The notes beneath the pieces were generated by a model. That model was not told the origin of the DNA. It saw only the letters and a program-made list of their open reading frames with translations, and searched no databases. A program made the position numbers and the translations under genes. A stretch of 64,000 nucleotides of DNA, from contig NZ_JACHVB010000034.1 of NCBI RefSeq assembly GCF_014230085.1, positions 124,001 through 188,000 of the forward strand. Direction: 5' to 3'. Within the stretch, counting starts at the first letter, position 1. Every line of letters begins with the position of its first letter. The stretch is from Ruficoccus amylovorans. GTDB lineage: Bacteria; Verrucomicrobiota; Verrucomicrobiia; Opitutales; Cerasicoccaceae. This document shows, piece by piece, positions 25,139-33,503 of this stretch.

Positions 25139-26992
25139 ATGGCTGGCACATCACAATCCGGTAAGGATGCGGGCGACCCTCCCGCTGTCGATTTAAGCGC
25201 ACTGCAGGACCTTAGTTTTGGTCCTGACTGGACGAGCGGTAAGCCCATTACCACGCATACGCGCGATTCGCGTGAGCGTGGCAAGCGCGGCGACCGTGGC
25301 TCCGGCCCGCGCAGTGGCCCGCCCGCCCGCCGGGATCGCCGCCCTTCGCGCCCGCCACGCGAGAAGGATGCCCAGGAGGGCAGAGAGTCACGTGGTGGCC
25401 CCCGCCGACGTGACCGGCGCGAGGAAGCTCCGCAGGAGGAGTACCAGCCCGTGGTCGAGGTACTCTTTTATCCGGAGGATATTCCGTTCAAGGCCCTGTG
25501 CCACGCGATCAAGACCTCCTGCCGCACCTATGAGCTTTTCGAACTGGCGCGCCTGATCCTGAGCAAGCCCGACCGCTTCGTTATCGTGATGAAGCCGCTG
25601 GACGGAGTGCCGGGACTGGAGCGTTTTGTGGTGTCGGTCCCCGACGGCTTGCCCTTTGAGAGCGAAGAGGCGGCCCTGGCCCACGTCATCAAGCATCACC
25701 TTGACCGTTTCTTTACCACCGAGGAGGTGGAGATCGACCCTCCCAAGGGCTCCTTCCTCATGGTCAACCGTTGCGGCGTGACCGGCGAACTGCTCGGACC
25801 ACCCAACTACCACCGCTACCAGGCGCTCGTGGCCGAGCACCACGCCCGTCGCGTGCCTAACATGGCCTTCGAGCGCTTCCAGCAGAAAATCGAGGCGGTG
25901 AAGGACCAGGAAGTGATCGACGCGTGGCTGAAGAAGATGTCGCACGTGGTCCGCTACAAGGTGGTCTCTCCCCGCGAGGGCGAGCCCGAGTACCTGGACG
26001 GAGCCGAAGCGGCCAAGCACTTCCTGTTGGCCAAGCGGCGCAGCGAGGTTATCCGCGAGTCCGAGCAGGTGCGCCTCTCGGGCAAGAGCGTGGATCTGCT
26101 TCCGGACGGACCGATTGCGCGTTCGATCAAGGCGGTGCTCGATCGCCAACTGCGTTTCCCGCTCGACACGGCGAACAACCTGCGCGGTCGCCTGCGCCGG
26201 ATGAACTTCACCATCTACAAGCGCGGTTCCAAGGGCGTTTCCTACGTCTGCGCGGTCAAGCGCTCCTTCCGCGACAGTAACACGCGCTTCTCCGAGTCCT
26301 TGCAGGAACTGATCGATTTCATTGAGAACCACCAGAACATCAACGTTTCCACCCTGCCGGAAACTTTTCTGGGGATTACGTTGGAAAAGGGCGGCGAGCA
26401 GCCGCTGCCGCCGGAAAAGGCTCCAGCCATCGACAAGGTATCGGAGGAGGAAGCTGCCCGGATCGTCGAGGCCCACGAGAAAAACCGACTGGCCGAGCAG
26501 GAGGAATCCGGTGAGGCTGAGCAGGAGGAATCCGGTGAGGCTGAGCAGGAATCTGGCGACACCGCAGACAAAGCGTCAGAACCCGCCCCTGTCGTGCGGA
26601 AGCAAAGTCTCAGCGCCGAGGAAAAGCAGGTGCACCAGCTTTTTGCGGATTTGCGCTGGCTGGTGAGCGAGGGGTATGTGACCGAGTTTGGTGATGGAAA
26701 GCTTTTCGCCAATCCGCCGGTGGCCGTGGCTCCCAAGCCGTCTGCCTCGGAGGCTGCCGAGGCCGTCACTGCCGCAGCAGAAGATAGCGGTTCGCCCAAA
26801 GAGGGGTCCTCGACGTCCGAGAATCCTGACGCTTCAAAGACGGAGGAAGCTGCGCAGGCTGCCTCATCTGAGCCGGAAGCCGCCTCGGATGCCGGGCCTG
26901 CGGCTGAGGAAGTTCCTGCTGTGGCGGAAGCTACCGCCGAGGCTGCCCCTGAGGTGGTGGAACCGGAAGCATCGGAAAAGCCGAAGGAGTAA
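25139..26992 (+). CDS. Large hypothetical protein with Arg-rich N-terminus and acidic C-terminus
   Basis: A 617-residue soluble protein that I do not recognise. Residues about 40-100 are disordered and rich in Arg/Gly/Pro (RERGKRGDRGSGPRSGPP). Residues about 105-425 look like a folded conserved core (QPVVEVLFYPEDIPFKALCH, MVNRCGVTGELLGPPNYHRY, VSYVCAVKRSFRDSNTRFSE). A near-exact repeat of AEQEESGE then starts an acidic linker, followed by a small helical block (EEKQVHQLFADLRWLVSEGY) and a long Ala/Glu/Pro tail. The basic disordered start suggests binding to nucleic acid or ribosomes; this is inference. No obvious operon partner. Confidence 0.8.
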   Translation: MAGTSQSGKDAGDPPAVDLSALQDLSFGPDWTSGKPITTHTRDSRERGKRGDRGSGPRSGPPARRDRRPSRPPREKDAQEGRESRGGPRRRDRREEAPQEEYQPVVEVLFYPEDIPFKALCHAIKTSCRTYELFELARLILSKPDRFVIVMKPLDGVPGLERFVVSVPDGLPFESEEAALAHVIKHHLDRFFTTEEVEIDPPKGSFLMVNRCGVTGELLGPPNYHRYQALVAEHHARRVPNMAFERFQQKIEAVKDQEVIDAWLKKMSHVVRYKVVSPREGEPEYLDGAEAAKHFLLAKRRSEVIRESEQVRLSGKSVDLLPDGPIARSIKAVLDRQLRFPLDTANNLRGRLRRMNFTIYKRGSKGVSYVCAVKRSFRDSNTRFSESLQELIDFIENHQNINVSTLPETFLGITLEKGGEQPLPPEKAPAIDKVSEEEAARIVEAHEKNRLAEQEESGEAEQEESGEAEQESGDTADKASEPAPVVRKQSLSAEEKQVHQLFADLRWLVSEGYVTEFGDGKLFANPPVAVAPKPSASEAAEAVTAAAEDSGSPKEGSSTSENPDASKTEEAAQAASSEPEAASDAGPAAEEVPAVAEATAEAAPEVVEPEASEKPKE

Positions 26993-27028
26993 CATCGCTT
27001 TCAAACGGTCTTGATAAAGCCAGGGCTC

Positions 27029-27110
27029 GAACAGGCAGGCCGGAAAGTGCGGCAAGTCTGTCCGGAGGCGTGGCCTTCCGCACTCCCTGTCCTTCCGGTT
27101 AAAAAAGTAA
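27029..27110. repeat. Imperfect hairpin repeat related to the one at 62619-62698
   Basis: AACAGGCAGGCCGGAAAGTG, then AAGTCTGTCCGGAGGCGTGG, then CCTTCCGCACTCCCTGTCCT and TCCGGTTAAA. The order of blocks matches the element at 62619-62698 (an AACAGG start, AAGGTCTGT and GGCG in the middle, TTCC and a TTAAA end). The arms pair imperfectly. Confidence 0.45.
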
Positions 27111-27177
27111 TCGAATTTGACGGTTCCCGTTCTTGCGAAGAAACGAAGTTTCGTCTCAAAAGTTTTTGGGGAAGAGC

Positions 27178-27213
27178 GCGAGAGGGTGTTCTTTTTCAAA
27201 AACACCCTCTCGC
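27178..27213. terminator. Strong inverted repeat between convergent genes
   Basis: Perfect 13-bp arms (GCGAGAGGGTGTT / AACACCCTCTCGC) around a CTTTTTCAAA loop, lying between the 3' ends of the convergent 617-residue protein gene and tsaE. The T-run is in the loop rather than after the stem, so a terminator role is likely but not textbook. Confidence 0.55.
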
Positions 27214-27226
27214 ATAATCCTCAAAG

Positions 27227-27682
27227 CTACCTGGAATCGCTTTCGAGTCGGATCAGGCGCTCGTTTTCGCCTTCGAAACTGAAGTGTAGCCGCCAGGCCC
27301 GGCGCAGCCATTCGGGTGAAAAGCGTTCCGGCCACTCGACGGCGAGCAGCCAGGGGGATTCCAGCAAGTCCTCCAGCATGAGGCCTTCGGCTTCGTCGGC
27401 CTGCTCCAGCCGGTAGGCGTCGAGGTGGACGAGCTGTCGCCGGCCCCGATAGAGGTTGTAAATGTTGTAGGTCGGGCTGGTGACGGGGCGGGTGATGCCT
27501 AGTCCGGTCGCCAGGCCGCTGATAAAGGTGGTTTTGCCGGTGCCGAGGTTGCCGTGCAGGGCGAGAACGGTGTCATCGGGCAGGCAATCGGCCAGTTCCT
27601 GACCAAGCTGGCGGGTCGCGTCGCTGCCGGAGGTGAGCACCCCCATGCGCAGCCGGTGGAGAAATGCCGCTTGCCCGCTCAT
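27227..27682 (-). CDS. tsaE: tRNA threonylcarbamoyladenosine biosynthesis ATPase TsaE
   Basis: A 151-residue P-loop ATPase of the TsaE (YjeE) family. With TsaB, TsaC and TsaD it makes the t6A modification at position 37 of ANN-decoding tRNAs. The P-loop is HGNLGTGKTTFISGLA; TSPTYNIYNLY and LVHLDAYRLEQADEAEGL, then LLAVEWPERF, are the remaining signature blocks. The ATG at 27682 overlaps the thiL stop by ATGA. An ATG 12 codons further on would also leave an intact fold. Confidence 0.94.
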   Translation of the reverse strand: MSGQAAFLHRLRMGVLTSGSDATRQLGQELADCLPDDTVLALHGNLGTGKTTFISGLATGLGITRPVTSPTYNIYNLYRGRRQLVHLDAYRLEQADEAEGLMLEDLLESPWLLAVEWPERFSPEWLRRAWRLHFSFEGENERLIRLESDSR

Positions 27683-28656
27683 TGTCCGCTCAAGTGCTGA
27701 TAACCACCGCGGGGGAAGAGGATATTTCCGTTGGCGGCGTCGGTGAGATGGCCGTCGGTTTCGGGGCTGGCGTCGGCGAACTTGCCGATCAGGGTTAGAG
27801 GCAGGTCAAAATCGCGGCTCCAGGCTTCAAGGAGGGGGGAAAGGTCGGCCTGGCCGTCGAGGATGACGAGCAGTTCGTAGTCCTCGCCGTCGCAGCAGGC
27901 GTGGTAAAGCGGGCTTTGCCCGGAGCGTTCGGCCATGCGACCGGCGGCTTCGTCGAGCGGGACCGATGCGGTGTCGAGACGGGCGCAGGCCTGAGGCGGA
28001 AGCATAGCCGGGAGATCCTTGGCCAGGCCGTCCGTCAGGTCCATCATGGCCTTGACTTCGGGGCGGGCGGCCAGCCATTGGCCCTCGGTCAGGCGGGGGA
28101 TGAAGGCGGCGTGCTTACCCAGCAGGCTACCGCCGAGATGCCCTGTGACCGCGACCCGGTCGCCGGGCTGCCCGCCGAGGCGCTGCACCGGGCGGGAAGC
28201 CTCGCCGTAGAGGGTGAGCGTGGCCGCGAAGGTGCGTCCTTCGGCTGAGCAGATATCGCCGCCCACGATGTGCGTTTTATAGGTCAGACTGGAGACTTTC
28301 AGGCCCTCGAAAAAGCGCTCCAGCCAGGTCATGGAGAGGTTGGCGGAGAGCATGAGGCCGAGCACGGCGGCGTGCGGACGCCCGCCCATGGCGGCAATGT
28401 CGGAGAGGTTGCGCTTGAGCAGCTTGGCGGCGACCTGCTCGGGCGGGAGGGAGTCGTCGAAGTGTTTGCCATAGACCACCGGGTCGATGGTCAGCAGTGG
28501 AGAGCCCTGCACGGCGGGAAGCACGGCGCAATCGTCGCCTATGCCCGCCGGCGGCGGGGGAGTGGCCCGCCCGAGCCAGTTGTGGATGCAACTGATGAGG
28601 GTGGTTTCGTTCAGGCTGCCGACACTTTGGGCCAGACTATGAGAGAAAGGAGTCAT
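27679..28656 (-). CDS. thiL: Thiamine-monophosphate kinase
   Basis: A 325-residue PurM-like kinase that phosphorylates thiamine phosphate to the cofactor thiamine diphosphate. It has GIGDDCAVLP, LLTIDPVVYGKHF, LLKRNLSDIAAMGGRP, VGGDICSAEG, VAVTGHLGGSLLG, KAMMDLTDGLAKDLP and CDGEDYELLVIL, the Asp-rich Mg/ATP sites of ThiL in the right order. It is the middle gene of a three-gene operon with 4-bp ATGA overlaps at both ends. No thiamine riboswitch is visible upstream. Confidence 0.95.
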   Translation of the reverse strand: MTPFSHSLAQSVGSLNETTLISCIHNWLGRATPPPPAGIGDDCAVLPAVQGSPLLTIDPVVYGKHFDDSLPPEQVAAKLLKRNLSDIAAMGGRPHAAVLGLMLSANLSMTWLERFFEGLKVSSLTYKTHIVGGDICSAEGRTFAATLTLYGEASRPVQRLGGQPGDRVAVTGHLGGSLLGKHAAFIPRLTEGQWLAARPEVKAMMDLTDGLAKDLPAMLPPQACARLDTASVPLDEAAGRMAERSGQSPLYHACCDGEDYELLVILDGQADLSPLLEAWSRDFDLPLTLIGKFADASPETDGHLTDAANGNILFPRGGYQHLSGQ

Positions 28657-29504
28657 GCCGGAGAGGTTTGTACGATTTGGGGAGCGATCGAGATGAGCAG
28701 AAGCGTGTTCAGGTTAAAACAGGCGTGGAAGCAAATGGGGACCAGGATAGAGCCGGTGCGTTCGTAGGCGCGGCCCAGCAGCATGGCCAGTAGAAACAAC
28801 GGCACAAACTGGAGCAGGTTAAGATGCATCAAGGCAAAGAAGAACGAGCTGCCTGTCAATGCCAGCAACGGGTGAAGCCGGCCTTTGAGGAAGCGGTACA
28901 GCGCCCCGCGGAAGACCAGTTCCTCGACCACGGGGGCAACGATCCCGGCCATGAGCACGACCAGCGCCCATTCTTCCCAGCCTTTGAGCGCGGTCAACTG
29001 CTCGACCAGCGGCTGGTGGGGCGTCTCGATGCCCCAGCCCTGTTTGCGCAGCCAGCCGAGCAGGGATTGCCATCCCAGGCTGGTGAACGTCATCAGCGGC
29101 AGTGCAGCCAGGAAAAAGAACGCTCCAGCCTTCAACCCGGCCAGCGGGGAGAGCTTGGCGGGGTTGAGCGAAAGCCCCTGGGCGGCATAGGTGCGCAGGA
29201 CGAAGGCGTAGAGGACCAGCACGCCGAGTTGCGCACCCATGAACTGGGCCACGGTGCGATAGGGCCAGTGGGCGGCGTCGGGGGAGACAGCTTCGATGAT
29301 CAGTTGAGCTACACTCTGGCCGACCATCTGAAGCGCGAACATGCCGACGAAAAACGCTGCAAAATCGAACAGACGGGCCTTCCACGGCTCTAGCGCGAAG
29401 TCCTTATAGCGGCGCTGCTGCTGGATATCCTGCACCAGACACACGCATCCGGCCAGCAGCAGGAGCAGGGTGTAGGTGCTGGCTATGAGCTCGGGCGTCA
29501 GCAT
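28653..29504 (-). CDS. CPBP family intramembrane metalloprotease
   Basis: A 283-residue multi-pass membrane protein of the CPBP/Abi family (CAAX protease and bacteriocin-processing), related to eukaryotic Rce1. The catalytic motifs are VVEELVFRGALYRFL (EExxxR), then FFFALMHLNLL (FxxxH), then FHACFNLN (HxxxN/D). There are about seven to eight hydrophobic segments. It heads the CPBP-thiL-tsaE operon and overlaps thiL by ATGA. The substrate is unknown; family members include immunity proteins and peptide-processing enzymes. Confidence 0.9.
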   Translation of the reverse strand: MLTPELIASTYTLLLLLAGCVCLVQDIQQQRRYKDFALEPWKARLFDFAAFFVGMFALQMVGQSVAQLIIEAVSPDAAHWPYRTVAQFMGAQLGVLVLYAFVLRTYAAQGLSLNPAKLSPLAGLKAGAFFFLAALPLMTFTSLGWQSLLGWLRKQGWGIETPHQPLVEQLTALKGWEEWALVVLMAGIVAPVVEELVFRGALYRFLKGRLHPLLALTGSSFFFALMHLNLLQFVPLFLLAMLLGRAYERTGSILVPICFHACFNLNTLLLISIAPQIVQTSPA

Positions 29505-29668
29505 GTCTGGAAAGCGTAAGTCTGGGTAATCCCGTCAAGCAATGGCAATACTAACCGGAGGACGCGCTAAATGGCAAAGCCGGGCTGTGTAAAAACAACC
29601 GCTGTGTTCGCCGCATTCGCTCCGTGTGGCTTTCGTTTGCCGGGGAATGAATTGATAACCAATTCCCG

Positions 29669-30949
29669 TTACCGGCCCAGGACGTTGCGACCGTTGACGA
29701 AGGTGGCCGTGACCTTTCCGCGCAGGGTCTGACCCAGCCAGGGCGAGTTGTGCGAAAGGCTTTGCAGGGCTTCCGGGGTGACGGTCCACTCCGCTCCCGG
29801 GTCAAACACCGTGATGTCCGCATCGGCCCCTTCCGAGAGGGTGCCCTTGGGCAGGCCGATGACGGCGGCGGGCTTGTGCGTGAGGCAGGCGATGAGCGTG
29901 GAAAGATCGCAGCGGCCGGTTTCAACCAGCGTTTGCAGGCAGATGGAGAGGGCGGTTTCGAGGCCGTTCATGCCGAAAGGCGCGTAGTCAAACTCGCGGT
30001 CCTTTTCCATCTCGGTGTGCGGAGCGTGCGCGGTGGCGATGCAGTCGATGGTGCCGTCGCAGAGGGCTTCAATCAGCGTCTGACGGTCGGATTCGGCGCG
30101 CAAGGGCGGGACAGTCTTGCAGTGCGTGTCGTAGTTTTTTAGGGCCTCGTCGGTCAGGGCAAGGTGTTGCGGGGTGACTTCGGCGGTCACGGGAACGCCG
30201 CGCTCCTTGGCCCGGCGAATGACATCCACGCTGTAGGCGGAAGAAAGCTGCTGGATGTGGATGCGTGCCCCGGAGTGGGCCGAGAGAATAACGTCGCGCG
30301 TGACCATGATGTCCTCGGCGGAGCGGGACATGCCGCGCAGGCCCAGCCGCAGGGACCACTCGCCCTCGTGCATGGCGCATTTGTCCGTCATGGCGGCGTC
30401 TTCGCAATGGTCGAGGACGACGAGCCCGAACATCGCCGCGTACTCCAGCGCCCGGCGCATGATCTCGTTGTTCTGCACGCAGTGGCCGCCGTCGGTCACG
30501 GCGACAATGCCCGCTTCCTTGAGGGAACCGGTGGGGGCGAGCTTCTTGCCCTCGCGCCCGACGGTCAGGCAGCCGGTGGGGAAGACGTTGACGACGGCGT
30601 CGCGCTCGATGCGCTCCTTGATAAACTGGATCGTCCCGGCGTTGTCGGCGGGGGGCTTGGTGTTGGGCATGCACACGATGCTGGTGTATCCCCCGGCAGC
30701 GGCGGCGCGGGTGCCCGAGGCGATGGTCTCCTTGTGGCTGTCGCCGGGCTCGCGCAGGTGGGTGTGCAGGTCCACGAAGCCGGGGCAAACGACCAGCCCG
30801 GTGGCGTCAAAGACGGTGGCGGCGTCACGCTCGGCCTCGGTCAGGGAGGAGACGATCTTGCCGTCGCGGGCGTAGAGGTCGCCGGTTTCGTCGCGGTGGT
30901 TGGCGGGGTCGATGACGCGTCCGCCGGTGATGCAAAGAATCTCACTCAT
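29669..30949 (-). CDS. pyrC: Dihydroorotase
   Basis: A 426-residue cyclic amidohydrolase that closes carbamoyl-aspartate to dihydroorotate. It has GRVIDPANHRDETGDLYARD, the zinc motif VDLHTHLREPG, ITDGGH-type AVTDGGHCVQNNEIM, LDHCEDAAM, HIQQLSSAYS, and the late CIATAHAPHTEMEKDREF. The start is the ATG at 30949, which overlaps the pyrB stop by ATGA; an in-frame codon 11 residues upstream would run into pyrB. This is the long type II dihydroorotase usually encoded with pyrB. It is the last gene of pyrR-pyrB-pyrC. Confidence 0.96.
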   Translation of the reverse strand: MSEILCITGGRVIDPANHRDETGDLYARDGKIVSSLTEAERDAATVFDATGLVVCPGFVDLHTHLREPGDSHKETIASGTRAAAAGGYTSIVCMPNTKPPADNAGTIQFIKERIERDAVVNVFPTGCLTVGREGKKLAPTGSLKEAGIVAVTDGGHCVQNNEIMRRALEYAAMFGLVVLDHCEDAAMTDKCAMHEGEWSLRLGLRGMSRSAEDIMVTRDVILSAHSGARIHIQQLSSAYSVDVIRRAKERGVPVTAEVTPQHLALTDEALKNYDTHCKTVPPLRAESDRQTLIEALCDGTIDCIATAHAPHTEMEKDREFDYAPFGMNGLETALSICLQTLVETGRCDLSTLIACLTHKPAAVIGLPKGTLSEGADADITVFDPGAEWTVTPEALQSLSHNSPWLGQTLRGKVTATFVNGRNVLGR

Positions 30950-31899
30950 TGGGCCGTGGAAAGAGACTTGGTGGAGGCGCACAGGTAAAGGACGGCCATG
31001 CGTACGGCGATGCCGTTGGTGACCTGGTCGAGGATGACCGAGCGGCTGGAGTCGGCGAGGTCGGAGTCCAGCTCCACGCCGCGGTTGATCGGGCCGGGGT
31101 GCATGATGATCGCGTTCGGCTTGAGCCAGGCGGCGCGGCGCTTGTTCAGGCCGAACATGCTGGTGTACTCCCCGAGGGAGGGAAAGTGGGTGGATGTCTG
31201 GCGCTCGTGCTGGATGCGCAGGAGCATGACCGCGTCGGCGTCGGCCAGCGCTTGTTTCAAGTCGTGGCAGACGCGCACCCCGAGGTTTTCAAATTCACGG
31301 GGAACGAGGGTGGAGGGGCCGGCCAGGGTGACGTGCGCGCCGAGCTTTTTGAGGCACCAGATGTTAGAGCGGGCCACGCGGCTGAAGAGGATGTCCCCGA
31401 GGATGGTGACGTGCTTGCCGGTGAGGTCGGGGCCGAATTTCTCACGCAGGGTGTAGGCGTCGAGCAGGGCCTGCGTGGGGTGGGCGTGGGCACCGTCCCC
31501 GGCGTTGATCACGGGCATGTCGGTGATCTCGCTCAGGTACTTGGCCGCGCCGGCGGCGGAGTGGCGCATGATAATCATGTCCGCCGAGAGGGCCTGGATG
31601 TTCAGGGCCGTGTCGCGCAGGGTCTCGCCCTTGACGAGGCTGCTGGCGTCGCCCATGACCGAGATCACATCCGCGGACAGGCGCGTGGCGGCGATCTCGA
31701 AGGCCAGACGCGTGCGCGTGCTCGGCTCCATGAACAGGTTAACGACCGTTACTCCGCGCAGGGAGGGCAGTTTTTTCACCGAGCGGCCGAGGGTGGATTT
31801 AAAGCTCTCGGCGGTGGCGAAAATAATGTCGAGTTCCTCGCGGGAAAGATCCTCGATCGCGATCAGGTCTTTACGGGTCCAGGCGGGCGAAGGCGTCAT
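30946..31899 (-). CDS. pyrB: Aspartate carbamoyltransferase, catalytic chain
   Basis: A 317-residue enzyme joining carbamoyl phosphate and aspartate, the committed step of pyrimidine synthesis. The carbamoyl-phosphate site MEPSTRTRLAFEIAA, MRHSAAGAAKYL, INAGDGAHAHPTQALLDAYT and IMHPGPINRGVELDS are all present. No regulatory chain (pyrI) is adjacent, which fits the pyrR-pyrB-pyrC arrangement in which control is at the RNA or transcription level. It overlaps pyrR and pyrC by 4 bp each. Confidence 0.97.
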   Translation of the reverse strand: MTPSPAWTRKDLIAIEDLSREELDIIFATAESFKSTLGRSVKKLPSLRGVTVVNLFMEPSTRTRLAFEIAATRLSADVISVMGDASSLVKGETLRDTALNIQALSADMIIMRHSAAGAAKYLSEITDMPVINAGDGAHAHPTQALLDAYTLREKFGPDLTGKHVTILGDILFSRVARSNIWCLKKLGAHVTLAGPSTLVPREFENLGVRVCHDLKQALADADAVMLLRIQHERQTSTHFPSLGEYTSMFGLNKRRAAWLKPNAIIMHPGPINRGVELDSDLADSSRSVILDQVTNGIAVRMAVLYLCASTKSLSTAQ

Positions 31900-32444
31900 G
31901 CTTGCAGAATTTCTACAGTGTCGAGCGACGGGTTTTCGGTGTCCAGATTAACTTTTACTTTTTGCGAAGGGTCGGTGTCCAGGACGAGCCCGACAAAGTC
32001 CGGCTGTACGGGCAGGCGGCGTCCGCCCCGGTCGCAAAGGACGGCCAGATAAACGCGTTTGGGGCGGCCCAGATCGAATATCTCGTTAAGGGCGGCGCGG
32101 ACGGTGCGGCCGGAGTGGATCACATCGTCGGCCAGGATGAGGGTCGCGCCTTCGATCTCAAAGGGGAGGTCGGTACGGGATTTGGCGGCGGGGATGGGGT
32201 TGGCCATCACGTCGTCGCGGTGAAAGGTCATGTCCACGCTGCCGACGGGCAGCTCGCACCCGAGCTTTTTACGGAGGGAGGTGGCCAGCTTTTGGCAAAA
32301 GGGCAGGCCGCCGTTGGCGATGCCGATAAGGGCCAGTTTTTCTCCGGAGCCGTCGGCCTGCGCGAGAGCTTCGGCAATGTCCGCGCTCAGGCGTTCGAGG
32401 GCCTGCGTAATGCGCCCGGCCTCAATCGTGGTCTGGGTATTCAT
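31896..32444 (-). CDS. pyrR: Bifunctional pyrimidine regulator PyrR / uracil phosphoribosyltransferase
   Basis: A 182-residue PRTase-fold protein. The PRPP loop is LILADDVIHSGRT (residues 102-114), with VDMTFHRDDV before it and GRPKRVYLAVLCDRGGRRLP after, as in PyrR. In Gram-positive bacteria PyrR binds the pyr mRNA and promotes attenuation when UMP is high. The 42 bp ahead of this gene contain a short GC-rich inverted sequence but no clear anti-terminator/terminator pair, so RNA-level control is not demonstrated here. First gene of pyrR-pyrB-pyrC. Confidence 0.93.
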   Translation of the reverse strand: MNTQTTIEAGRITQALERLSADIAEALAQADGSGEKLALIGIANGGLPFCQKLATSLRKKLGCELPVGSVDMTFHRDDVMANPIPAAKSRTDLPFEIEGATLILADDVIHSGRTVRAALNEIFDLGRPKRVYLAVLCDRGGRRLPVQPDFVGLVLDTDPSQKVKVNLDTENPSLDTVEILQA

Positions 32445-32486
32445 GCAATCGTCCGATCTTACGCCTCGCCCGCGCGGGGGCGCAAA

Positions 32487-33425
32487 TCATTTGTGTGGCG
32501 GATTGTGCGTAGAGGCCCGTTTGGGCGCGGGGAGGAAGTTGCGGCCGATGACCCCGGCGATGATGGCCGCGCCTCCGGCCAGGTGGTACCACTCCAGCTT
32601 TTCGCCCAGCACGAGCACCCCGGCCACGATGGTGATGAGGGTCGCGAGGTTGGCGAACATGCTGTTTTTCGAGGCTTCGAGGCGGGCCAGAGTGTAGTTG
32701 GAGAGGTAGGAGGTGACGAGCGAGGAGAGCACGCCCAGGTAGAGCACCGCCGCGACGAAGTGCCAGTCGGACAGCGGAGCGAAGTACACAGGCAAGCTGC
32801 CGGAGAGCGTGTGCCTGCCCAGTGCGACGGCGTTGAAGGCGATGAAGCCGACCCCAATCATGACGCAGGTCACGCTGAGCACGTCCATGCGCTGGCAGGC
32901 GCGGCGCGCGCCGACGCTGTACAGCGCGAAGGAGAGGGCCGAGAGCAGGATAAAAACGCCCCCCAGCAGGGCGTCGCCGCTGAGTTCGAGCCCTTTCATG
33001 GCAAAAATGAAAATCACCCCGGCCACGGACAGGAGCGAAGCGGCCAGTTGCCAGCCCCCGGTGCGTTCTCCGAGGAAAATCGCGGCCAGGATCATGGTCA
33101 GGATCGGGATGGTGGCCTGGATGATGCCCGCCTCGGAGGTGGAGGTGTGGACCAGCCCGAAGACCTGGAAGGCGAAAAACAGCACCGGGTAAAACAGCGC
33201 CAGCGGCAGGAGCGCGGGCAGGTCGCGCCGCCAGTCGATGCGCAGGCGCAGGTGCCCACTGAGCAGCGGGATCAGCACGGCCAGAAAGCTGAAGGTGAAG
33301 CGGTGCGCGAGGATGTCGAGCGGCTCAGCGCTGCGCAGGGCGATTTTGACGAACAAAAACGACAACCCGATAATCAGTGTGTAGCCCAGGGCGGCCAGGT
33401 AAGCTTTTTTCAGCTCGGCATTCAT
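32487..33425 (-). CDS. EamA/DMT family transporter
   Basis: A 312-residue membrane protein with ten hydrophobic segments arranged as two EamA repeats of five. The first repeat begins ALGYTLIIGLSFLFVKIALR; the second ends SSLVTSYLSNYTLARLEASK, TIVAGVLVLGEKLEWYHLAG and GGAAIIAGVIG, the typical end of DMT exporters. It is 42 bp upstream of pyrR on the same strand and may share its transcript, but that does not prove a pyrimidine substrate. The transported compound is unknown. Confidence 0.88.
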   Translation of the reverse strand: MNAELKKAYLAALGYTLIIGLSFLFVKIALRSAEPLDILAHRFTFSFLAVLIPLLSGHLRLRIDWRRDLPALLPLALFYPVLFFAFQVFGLVHTSTSEAGIIQATIPILTMILAAIFLGERTGGWQLAASLLSVAGVIFIFAMKGLELSGDALLGGVFILLSALSFALYSVGARRACQRMDVLSVTCVMIGVGFIAFNAVALGRHTLSGSLPVYFAPLSDWHFVAAVLYLGVLSSLVTSYLSNYTLARLEASKNSMFANLATLITIVAGVLVLGEKLEWYHLAGGAAIIAGVIGRNFLPAPKRASTHNPPHK

Positions 33426-33503
33426 CCCCGGACGTAAACGCCGGAAGGCCCGTGGCGCAACCGCGTTTGCGGGTTGGCTGGAAAAGTTCTCCTTTTCAGT
33501 AAC

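Noticed and set aside
32445-32486. PyrR-binding attenuator ahead of pyrR
   Set aside because: Only 42 bp separate the EamA stop from pyrR and they hold one short GC-rich inverted sequence without T-run or anti-terminator, so no attenuator is called.
31902-33437. A 511-codon open frame antisense to pyrR and the EamA gene
   Set aside because: It spans two confidently identified genes on the opposite strand and lacks any domain.
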